The notes under the pieces: generated by a model
The model's input: the letters and a program-made list of their open reading frames with translations, nothing else
Database searches by the model: none
What the model was told of the DNA's origin: nothing
Made by a program: the position numbers and the translations under genes
Part shown: in pieces, positions 1 through 10,500 of the stretch
How positions within the stretch are numbered: the first letter of the stretch is position 1
Layout of the letters: the number at the start of each line of letters is the position of its first letter
Assembly: GCF_043641665.1 (NCBI RefSeq)
Contig: NC_092184.1
Coordinates: 2,959,608 to 3,023,607, forward strand
Direction of reading: 5' to 3'
DNA: 64,000 nt
From: Enoplosus armatus
Taxonomy: Eukaryota; Chordata; Actinopteri; Centrarchiformes; Enoplosidae

Positions 1-1288
1 AACGTCATCTCTGCAGCTCTAATATTGGACAACTTTTTGATCAATGTTATACAGTCGTTATACTGCCGATATTACGGTAATGAATCTTATATCCGTTTTA
101 CTGTCAAAGTAAAAGCCTCTCAACTTAAACAGAGAGAGGACTTTTAATAGCTAACATTATAACACATTTGTAGCACATTTGCTTCAGCTCTGGGTATCGG
201 AAATGCTCAAGGAGCATCAGACTTAGTGACTGATCACAGAGTTCAATTCTGTAAAGTCAAAAATCAAAGACCACCCGTACGCACACACATGCAGCAGCAT
301 TTGGTTTCCCTGGCAGCGGGAGGAGGAGGAGCTTTGGCCGGTGATCTACTTGCTGTGCCACATATCCACAACACAGAGCCATCTGCGTTAACGGTGATAG
401 CTTGTTAAACAGGTAAAATATATAGTTTTCTTGCTCAAATGTAATCTAGCGTTAGCTATCCAAGGAATTTAATCAGCCTTAACGAGGACAGTGTGTGTTT
501 TTAAGTCAATTAGCTTTTGTGAGCAGGCTAGCGAAATGTAGCTAACTAGCTTAGCTAGTTAAGTTAATTTAACTCATTTTACGTTAGGCTAGCACATAGG
601 TAGGCATTTCCTCTATAGGGAAAAACACTCATTTTTATTATTGAGTATTTGAACGGTTTAGCTAGCTACGTGATACACGATGCCCACCTTTTTGGACTGA
701 CGTCAACCGTAACATTAACTTTGTGAAGTTAACGTTAAGTCATTAACTTAATTCACTCACGATGCACGGTAAGCTAACGTTAATGTCAACCAGAGAACTG
801 CCGTTGCATTTGAGGCAACCCGACGTGAGCGGTTACAGTTACAGCTGTGCGTCCGACCAACGCTTACATTTTTACATAAATCTGTAGCGTTAGTACATAC
901 AGTCGAAACGCTGGCTCTCGTTGCCATATGGTCGCCTCTCACGGGAAGGTCATTAGATAAACAAAGTGCTTATTTCGCATCAACAAGCAGCGTAACGTTA
1001 TGCTACTGGCAGCCAGCCGGCTGGAGATACAGGCGTGCCTTGAGCGGAATAGATACTGTGTGATAGCCGGATAGCAAACCGCTTGTCAGCATTAAGTTAT
1101 CAACCTATAACGCCTGTTGATTTCAGTGTAAAGTTATCTAACGTACATTTCTAACCGTGTCTGCGAAGCATGTCGTGTGAAAGAGGCGAAGATGACAAGT
1201 CATTGTGTTAATTCATCACATGTGTTAATTGTGTTTGCTTTCTCTGCTGTCCTGTTCTTTGTCCCCCTTCGTGACAGGCCCTGTGGCC
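1..1288 (+). other. upstream region of ift20 (5' UTR/intron, undetermined)
   Basis: No coding exon is recognised here. Positions 430-800 are rich in short repeated ttagcta/gctagc and aacgtta motifs, a composition common in fish introns and CpG-depleted intergenic DNA. The first coding exon of ift20 is preceded by a plausible acceptor (gtgacag, 1271-1277), so a noncoding first exon and the promoter probably lie in this stretch. I cannot place them from sequence alone. Confidence 0.35.
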
Positions 1289-2588
1289 ATGGCTAAAGAC
1301 CCATTAGCTGAGGCAGGCTTTTATTTTGATGAACTCAACAAGCTAAGGGTACTGGAGCCTGATGTCAGCCAGAAGACATCAGAGCTCAAGGAAGAGTGCA
1401 AAGAATTTGTGGACAGTAAGCACTGAATATTTTGTTGTCTTTGTCAAGTCCATCAAGCTGTGCCTGCTCCCCCCCCCCCCTCCAACATCAACAGGTCCCA
1501 CAGGATGTACAAATATGTGTTCTCCTTTGCAGAAATTGGCCAGTTTCAGAAGATAGTGGGAGGTCTAATTGAGCTGGTGGATGAATTGGCAAAAGAAGCA
1601 GAGACAGAAAAGATGAAGGTAAGCTCAGCATTTGACGCTGCTTTCCATCCTGTTGTTTGTCCTCATATGTCAAAGCTTGGAAACACCTGTATGTGGCTGA
1701 ACTCTCCTCAATCCCACCTTAGTTGTCTCGGGTCATACGATACAGTAGGTGCAGTACGTTTGATCATGAGATTAACACCTTGTTAATAATCTTCCCTGTG
1801 TTCTCCTCCTTTAGGCAATTGGAGCCAGAAACCTGCTGAAGTCGGTGGCAAAGCAAAGAGAAGCCCAACAGCAGCAGCTTCAGGCTCTCATAGCCGAGAA
1901 GAAGATGCAACTCGAGAGGTAAACCGTGCAGCCCAGGTTCCAGTTGTGTCTGTGTCCACTAATCACGCGGTTGGTGTTTCGATCCTCAGCTCCTCCTGTC
2001 CACATGTGTCCGTGGGCAAGACACTGAACCCCAAATGTGCCAGGTCAGGGCAGCAAATTGTAAAGCACATTCATATATAATTTCAGCCGTTAACCATTTG
2101 TGGGGTGTGGATATGAGACAGCACTATGAGGGTTTTAACACATTTTAGCACCTGCCGTACAGTGGAGAGGTGTACATTTCTCAGGTAGCCTGTTCCATGT
2201 TTATCACAGTTGTAGGAAGCCCCTGTCCCTGTGCACGAGCTGTGCACGAGAGTTAGCATAAGATACTGCAGCCAGTGGATATAGGATAGTTCTAGAAAGT
2301 GTAACAATACATTTAAATGGGAAAGATATTATTACATTTATCAGCTGGACATGGCATGAAGAAGCCCATAGTTGACCAAACTGCTTCACGTAACGGTTTC
2401 TGGTGTATGAAATCAGTCTGGAAATTAGTACAAATTCTATGGACTGTTATTTTGCTTTATTTGCATTCATTCAGTTCCAGCTTTCTGTTGCGTTCCCTTG
2501 TTTCAGATATCGTATCGAGTATGAAGCCTTGTCCAAGGTGGAGTCCGAGCAGAACGAGTTCATTGACCAGTTCATTCTGCAGAAGTGA
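1289..2588 (+). CDS. ift20: intraflagellar transport protein 20 (IFT20), four coding exons
   Basis: IFT20 is a small coiled-coil subunit of the IFT-B complex that also works at the Golgi in sorting ciliary membrane cargo. Coding exons are 1289-1415, 1533-1618, 1815-1918 and 2507-2588, all with GT-AG introns (donors gtaagc, gtaagc, gtaaac). Together they give 399 nt, or 132 aa plus stop, the usual family length. The protein opens [20 protein letters not shown], has the family signature [16 protein letters not shown] around residues 44-59, and from about residue 72 onward a long Gln/Glu/Lys-rich coiled coil ending [10 protein letters not shown]. The ATG at 1289 is chosen because the protein then matches the family N-terminus; an in-frame upstream ATG at 1229 lies before the presumed acceptor. 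The gene looks intact and is convergent with lyrm9. The identification is secure by family recognition; exon ends are read from splice consensus and reading frame. Confidence 0.95.
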
Positions 2589-4086
2589 GGATGCGACTGA
2601 GGCAGCAGAAAATGTCCGCCTTCTGCGACCACGTTTCCAGAGTGCCTGTCCTGTTTTCTCTGGGCCATGCCCCCCCCTTCAGAGAATTACTCTGCTGCTG
2701 CTCTTTTTTTCTGAAGCAATCCCAAAGCTCCAACATGATCCTAGAACATCTACACCTCCTCTTTACACCGCATTTCTGACATGCTTGTGTGTGTGTGTGT
2801 GTGTGTGCGTGTATTTGAAGCAACAGCCAGCTGCCCACTGTGGTTGTTCCCACCATGGTACGCAGGTGTGCAGATTTACAGTGTGTATTTGGAACATTTG
2901 AAGTTCTGTTCACACCAAATGTCTCAACATCTCAGACCAACATTAAAGGAGATGGAGCTATTTATACAAAGGAATATTATTTATACTGAAGAATTGCTGT
3001 ATATCTACTTTTACTACTTTTTTGTATCAATTGAAATAATGCATGTGCATGCATCTGTAAATACATCTTGGTTGTAGAAGATAGAGAAGAAAAAAAAGTT
3101 GACACCCTGATTTGATCATCTCTGTTATATCTTTGCTTTTATTCCATTATATTGATACAACCAGTCTGTGGGCACAGCACATGAGGAACACATTCTCTTC
3201 TTGTTCAAATACATTTTTTGGTTTATTTATGCGCGTCGTTGTCCGTCATGTATTAATTTAGATGACAAATGGTTATACTTGAATAAATACTGTATTATAT
3301 TGCACAATAAATCGTGTCGTCATTTTTGCATGGAGGGGAGAGGTGGGTCAGCAAATTGTGCTATCGTGTATTATTTCAATAAAGGTTACTTAATATGCAT
3401 ATATTTTGACAAATGCCACACCGGTGCCCGTCCGGACTTCTTATTTGAAAGCCCAGACCAAAGTATTTTCTTCCTAAGCTTGCTTATTAAAATAAAACAA
3501 ATAGCCTCTAGAGGTAACAAAAGAGAAGCTCTGTATGTAAGGCTGACATCTCATAGGCGTGTCATGTGATTCCAGTTACAGCTCGACAAAACAATCAGAT
3601 ATATCAATATACCTCTTAACAAAAAAGCTAGTGAGTGAAACGGGATTTCACTTGGGATTGTTTTGTCAAATCCTTAACTGTAACGATTCCAGCTCAGGAC
3701 TTTACTCTCCTCCCTCCTACAGCTCCTGAGTGGTGTATTGACCTTTGACCTGCTGACTTCAGAACCTCAATCAATCACTGTTCCTTTGTAATAGACAGAT
3801 AATTGGTCTTTAAGAGATCTGGTAGTAGACAAGTACCAGTTCATGTCTAAAATTTCACTGCAAGTTAAGCATACACTGTGAATGAGACAAGTTTTAATTT
3901 ATTGAAAAAGGAAAACAGTATATGGTCAACTCAAATAGTCCCTGACGCGTCAGGTCTTCCTCTCATCAGGCGTTGCTTCATCACGGCTGTTCATATCCCC
4001 ACAACCATGAGAACTAATAACATGGAAAGAGTACATCCACCGCTACAGCTACTCATGTCAGGTGCAGCACCCGAGGTTTGTGAAGC
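2589..4086 (+). other. ift20 3' UTR and intergenic spacer to lyrm9
   Basis: The stretch starts directly after the ift20 stop. A (GT)n microsatellite lies at about 2785-2807. Possible polyadenylation signals are ATTAAA at 2942-2947 and AATAAA at 3282-3287, 3306-3311 and 3378-3383, so the message may end anywhere from 2.96 to 3.4 kb. ORFs across this stretch show no recognisable protein and are AT-rich. Nothing else is seen up to the lyrm9 stop codon. Confidence 0.5.
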
Positions 4087-5592
<1,506 letters not shown>

Positions 5593-7084
5593 TCCTTGGT
5601 CCTTTTGGTTAAACTGCTGTTGGTGAAAAAAAAAAAACACAAATTAAGTGCACATTCAGGTTAGTGACTATACTTCATAAAGAAGTGATAGTTTTGTATT
5701 TACATCCCCATACGAAGCATATGAACTAGCAAAGACATCGCTTCATGTGTGTCACGGGCATAGCTCACAGTGCCCAGTTCAGCCAGTTTTAATAAACAAA
5801 TAAGGAGGATAATGATATGAATGATATAACTGACGATGGAACAATTACAATATGGACAGGAAGCCGATAAGATCATCCATAAATGCCTACATAACCAGGC
5901 TTCCCAGGTGCTCAGCGACCTTGTGGTTCCACTCAGAGCTGATCCTGAAGGGGTCATTTTAAACTCAAACTGAAAGGGAGAGGTCATGTCGTCATGAATT
6001 ACCTGGCCCCTCTTTGTTTTATGGTGCTTTATTGTATTAGCTTGAGTTTTGTGTTGTTAATGTATGTACCTATGGTTGAGTTTGTGTACTTGTTGTGGAG
6101 TTTTATGTATTTTAAAAAGGCCCATGTACGCTTAGGCTAGAAATGCTGTGGTATGTGGCATTGGTTTATGCTCCATACTCATCCCTATACAAATAAACAT
6201 TAAATAAATAAATAAATAAATATACTAACATCCAGATAAACAGACAAATCAACTACAGATGACACAAATGTGAAGAACATAAATGAAAATATTAAAAAGA
6301 AAAACAAGGAGTAGTAAAAGTTCCATGATGTTGGAACACCAGCAAGCGCTCAAACACCAATCTACATACTGACTCACATTAAAATGGAGGTCTATGCAAC
6401 AGCACACATCCTGTAGATTAAAGTGTGTGAGGACACGCCTCTGTGGCACATTTTACCCACGACACAATATAAAAAATGTTTTTTAACGCTCGGCTGACCG
6501 TGTAATGTCAGTCGCCAAACCACCGACACGACACGATATTATCTTAATATGCTTCCGACGCTGCGTTTCCCGTCTTTAGCCTTAGATGACCCGAGCCGCT
6601 AGCTAACTTACAAACGCGTTCACTTGCTAGCTAGACACAACCGGTTTGGAGGTAAACATTGCGTAGATAAAAACGTAGCAGGTCGCTAAGATAGCCAGTT
6701 GACAGGGAGCTGTAGCTTCCACAACACAAGTGGCTACATTATCAGCACCACGGCAAGCTATAAGGTTGAAGCTTACTGTAGCCGTGAGCTGTGGTGAAGG
6801 CTGTCAGCAGGTGCCCAGCATCTTAAAAACCTCCTTGGAGTCACATTATGAAACTAGTCCCTGTGCGCGGATGTGTACGAGACTGTAGTCTTCTTCTTGT
6901 GTTTTTCTTTTTTTCTGCCGTTAGTGTCCATGTTACATTGAAGCACTGTCGCCCCCTGTTGCCTGTACTGAAAACCTACAGGTGAACACATTAGACCTTT
7001 CACCAGAGGTGGAATGAAGCCAAGTACAATTACTTTTCTTGACCGCTTCAGTTTTATACTACTTTTTAACATCTCCTCCACTAC
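5593..7084 (-). other. lyrm9 5' region: first intron, probable promoter, LINE-like tail
   Basis: Positions 6480-6850 have more CpG than the neighbourhood and fit a promoter plus noncoding first exon for lyrm9, but no transcription start can be fixed. Positions of about 5870-6224 read on the + strand like the 3' tail of a non-LTR retrotransposon and end in a tandem aaat run (6203-6222). No reverse-transcriptase coding sequence remains in it. The rest shows nothing recognisable. Confidence 0.3.
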
Positions 7085-7120
7085 ATGTTTTACTTACTTA
7101 TTGTCCCCCTAAACCCAGGT

Positions 7121-7729
7121 CATCTACGTCACTGCCATCATAGAGTCCATCCTCACCTCCTCCATCACCGTCTGGTACGCTGCTGCCTCCACCAAGGACA
7201 GACGCAGGCTGCAGCGTATCATCCGCTCTGCAGAGAGGGTGATCGGCTGCAACCTCCCATCTCTTCAGGACCTGTACTCCTCCAGGACCCTGAGGAGAGC
7301 AGGGAAGATAGCTGCCGCCCCGGACACCATCTGTTCGACCCCCTCCCCTCTGGCAGGAGGCTGCGGTCCACCAGGACCAAAACCTCCCGCCACAAACAAC
7401 AGTTTCTTCCCCTCTGCAGTCAACCTGACAAACTTACATTGACCCCCCCCCCCAGAACACAAACACAAGTTATACGTTATATTAACGTACATCACCCCTG
7501 TCCCCCCTGCGTTACATTAACGCACCCACCCCCTACTGGACACTTTATCTGGACACTTTACCTTATTCTGGTCACTGCACTGTTTGTTATTTATCTTACT
7601 TATATTATTTTTATTTTTATTTTTATTTTACCTTTTATATTCTACTTATTTGTTGTCAAAACAATAGCACCTTCAGACCACAGCAAATCCCTTGTAATGT
7701 ATGTTACTTGGCAATAAACAGTTTCTGTC
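7121..7729 (+). mobile_element. 5'-truncated LINE (L2/CR1-type) reverse-transcriptase C-terminus
   Basis: Conceptual translation from 7121 gives a stretch beginning VIYVTAIIESILTSSITVWY, followed by a segment of the form LQRIIRSAERVIG..LPSLQDLYSSR and then, after frame changes, LFDPLPSGRRLRSTRTKTSR. This is the well-known C-terminal end of the RT ORF of L2/CR1-like LINEs. The reading frame shifts at least twice (around 7325 and 7405), so it is dead. The AT-rich remainder, ending near a gcaataaac motif at about 7710, fits the LINE 3' end. The 5' truncation at about 7121 is typical of target-primed reverse transcription. Confidence 0.75.
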
Positions 7730-7939
7730 ATGAAACAGAGGAAAAATTCTCAGCAGATCTCTCATCAAAGATGGCGAGAGTGAACCGTACACTTTGGGGA
7801 GGGAGCACCTACTTATTACCGTTTCAAGGTGAGGGAGTTAACAGATAGCCCCATAGTAAAAACTAAATCAGCGAGTGTGTCCTCGCTCATGTGTGGGATA
7901 TGATACATGATGTTTCAAGGTTAAAAGATTCACAAGTAC

Positions 7940-8218
7940 TTAAAGATTCAGGGGCAAATCAATTAGTGGGGTCGTCCACATGAATGCTAAAATCTCCAAC
8001 CAATAAGATTTTGTCACAGCTAAGAACGACAGAAGAAATGAAATCAGCGAAATCAGCTCAGAAGCTACCGTCGGGGTATCACAGTTCACTTTGAACATCA
8101 GCACCTCAAAGCTAGAAGGTTTCTCCACTAAGATGAGACTAGAGCTGAAATGTATATGTGTATATATGTATGTCCACATTAAGGCCACCTCCACCACCAG
8201 TAAGTCTGGGTCTCTCAC
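7940..8218 (-). mobile_element. LINE endonuclease-domain fragment (Rex1/CR1-like), degenerate
   Basis: On the minus strand one frame reads KPSSFEVLMFKVNCDTP. After a frame change another reads CDKILLVGDFSIHVDDPTN, whose GDF.IH.D block is the conserved catalytic motif of the apurinic-type endonuclease of fish LINEs of the Rex1/CR1 group. The middle (normally YRPP...F) is decayed and there are frameshifts. No matching reverse transcriptase follows on the same strand, so this is an isolated fragment. Confidence 0.55.
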
Positions 8219-9428
8219 AGGATTCCCTGCGTGTTGGATTGGGACCAGAACAAATGCATAGGCTCTCAGTCACACATCGCACACAACATCACTGCAGATG
8301 GCTTAGTTTTTCCCCAGCACAATAGCAGTAGATTCAACTTTAACCATTTACAAGTGTACTGCTTGCTTATAAAGTGAAGTATTTGGGGGGTTTTATGATA
8401 ACCATGTGTGATAATCAATCAATATTTCAATCTCCAACTGATTGAGTGCCTGCTCAAAGAATTGCATCCAACTGGGTGTTCCAGTTTTGCCTTAATCTGT
8501 AGGCCGACCCATGAATCATTACATCTGTTTCGTAGGTGGGGCACATAGTAATTTGATCCGTTGTTCATATAAAACACATTGATTAGCGCAGCTTTAAATA
8601 TGGCGGGTGTAGCTTTAAAAATGGGGCTGATCTGAACAAAAGCATCCCATCCCACTGAGGACTTCTCCCACTGGAAGTGGTAAATCCAAACTGACAGCAT
8701 TCACAAGAGAAAGCTAGCTTAGAAACATCTAAAGGATGGCATGTAAATGATGTAAGTTGTTAATACACTAAAGCATATCATAGACTGAAATAATAGGGCC
8801 CATGCCCACCTTTTTTACAACCTAATCTGGCCCCATCTTAAAATCTAGTTTTAAGGGATAAAGCTGGCGATTTTGGATGTTCTCCTTCATGTCAACAAAT
8901 CCCGTGATATGACCAAAACCAACAACATGTCAGTCCATCTCTTTACTTTCCGACGTCCATCCTCTGTCTCTTTGTTTCTCATGAAAATGTCAATCTTCAC
9001 AAACTGGGTAACAAATAGATGGCTTCATTTTTCTCAGAGCCCTGCTTCTCATGGGCAAAGCAGGAAGAATAAAATACACTTCCTGAGTTCTTCTGTGCTA
9101 TAATAAAGCACTCCTCATTTTATTCATCGTCATCTGAACAGGAACAGATCTGAGTTTGGTCTCTCTAGTTTCTCCACAACGTTTCAGTGAGAAAAGCTGG
9201 GATGTTACACAATGCGGCCCCCTTTCCACTACTTTGGTTGGTTATTACACTACAGCATCGCAATTCACTTTAATGAAACAGCAAACGGACAGCCGTTTCC
9301 TCAATTTCAACTTTATGGAACAACAGTAAACGTTTAATGAACTAAATCATAGAGGTAGCCATGTGACTCATACGTTCATGATTGTGTCTAACCCCTTTCT
9401 CTCCCCTTTGTCTCGGTTCTCACTCACT
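8219..9428. other. no recognised feature
   Basis: AT-rich single-copy DNA. Small ORFs of 76-93 aa (for example minus 8419-8700) show no recognisable domain and no splice context. No RNA gene or element boundary is seen. Confidence 0.5.
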
Positions 9429-9570
9429 CAGTAAGGCACTGCAGGAGGTGGTGAAACCTGTCGAAAGCATCGCTGGCGTCCAGCTCCCCTCCACCGTGAC
9501 ACCAAACTCAAGCGCTGTCTGCAGAGGGCATGCTCCATCATCACAGACACTTCCCACACCAGCCATTGAC
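9429..9570 (+). mobile_element. LINE reverse-transcriptase C-terminal scrap
   Basis: One frame gives KALQEVVKPVESIAGVQLPS and the next gives DTKLKRCLQRACSIITDTSH. Together they align to the same RT C-terminal segment (ALQ.VV...I.G..LPS..D....RCL.RA..I..D.SH) as the piece at 7.1 kb, but the sequence is different, so it comes from another insertion. It is frameshifted and stops at about 9570. Confidence 0.5.
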
Positions 9571-9964
9571 CCTACTGGGATACTTCCAGGCTTCTTTTTG
9601 TCCTCCTTGGTTTGTCAAAATGCCCTGAAAGATGAATGTGTTGTGTTGTTCTGTTAATACAGTCAAGCAAAAATGAAGCCTCACCCTCAATTCATTTTAC
9701 CCCCCCTGCCCCTTAGTGAGTGTGTGCAGGAAAATCACATCTACATAATCTTGGCTTATGATATATTTTGGATCAAAGAGTTTAAATTGTGATTATTCAA
9801 AAGGGATCTTTGTGATTCTCAGGACAATTTCTTTCATTTTAGAGGCAAAAAGTCTTTCTGGGTTCCAGATCATCACATGACCTGCAGTTTGAACGGTGGC
9901 CATTATGTCAAAATCACGCCACCACCCACACTGCTCCTGGAGGATGGGTCTTTCAAGTCTCGCC
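9571..9964. other. single-copy flank immediately left of the tandem array
   Basis: No gene is seen. This sequence is not found before copies B or C: upstream of their shared start (cctaataatgtggaca) lies the tail of the preceding unit instead. It is therefore the unique left flank of the array. Confidence 0.6.
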
Positions 9965-10043
9965 CCTAATAATGTGGACATGGAATTGGGACAGTATTTG
10001 GGCTGTGCCATTTCACAGGTCATTAAACACATCATTGTTTGCT

Positions 10044-10500
10044 AACATGTTGGCCACATAAGCTTGTGTGTTTTAAGGTTGTTCACCTGCCACCAAGTGG
10101 CCAATAAATAAATAAATCCATTAATGTAGCTTCACCATGTTCCTTCTTTAATAAACACCTCATTGAAGTGTACACATTGTACTACTGTTATTATTATTAT
10201 TTCAAGTGTGTGTGTAATGGAGGATCTACAGTGTATGGCTGTAGTACATGTTGTGTGTTATAACCAATGGTTTTAAGGAGGTTTTGGTCACTATGGTTAT
10301 TTCAGCCCGCTCTCTAACTGTGATGTCACAGAATGGAACTCCGGTGATCAGAATCGACACGTAAAGCGTCAGAACCTCAGAACACACAGAGAGACAAGAA
10401 ATCCACTCACACTGAACATTTCAGCAGAGCCAAACACAACTTCTGGAGATTCACAGTAACTTTTCTCAACCGTTGGTATAGAGAACATTTACTGAGCAAC
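10044..10500 (+). promoter_or_regulatory. putative promoter/5' leader of kinase copy A
   Basis: The 457 bp before the start codon are conserved in all three units. They contain a CCAAT box (10264-10268) and a CRE-like tgatgtca (10321-10328), followed by a purine-rich leader that runs without splice signals into the ATG. A TATA box at a convincing distance is not evident. The equivalents lie at 28733-29189 and 47519-47974. This is inference from position and conservation only. Confidence 0.3.

Noticed and set aside
2317..2901. 194-codon + frame overlapping ift20 exon 4
   Set aside because: It overlaps the real exon in another frame, includes the GT microsatellite translated as Val/Cys repeats, and has no domain.
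3168..3569. 133-codon + frame downstream of ift20
   Set aside because: AT-rich sequence spanning several AATAAA signals. No domain or splice context is seen, so it is taken as 3' UTR or intergenic.
9961..9969. Possible inversion: cgcccctaa at the left array edge is the complement of ttaggggcg at the end of the 403-bp block in B
   Set aside because: The match stops at nine bases. Sequence further out shows no inverse similarity, so it is taken as chance.
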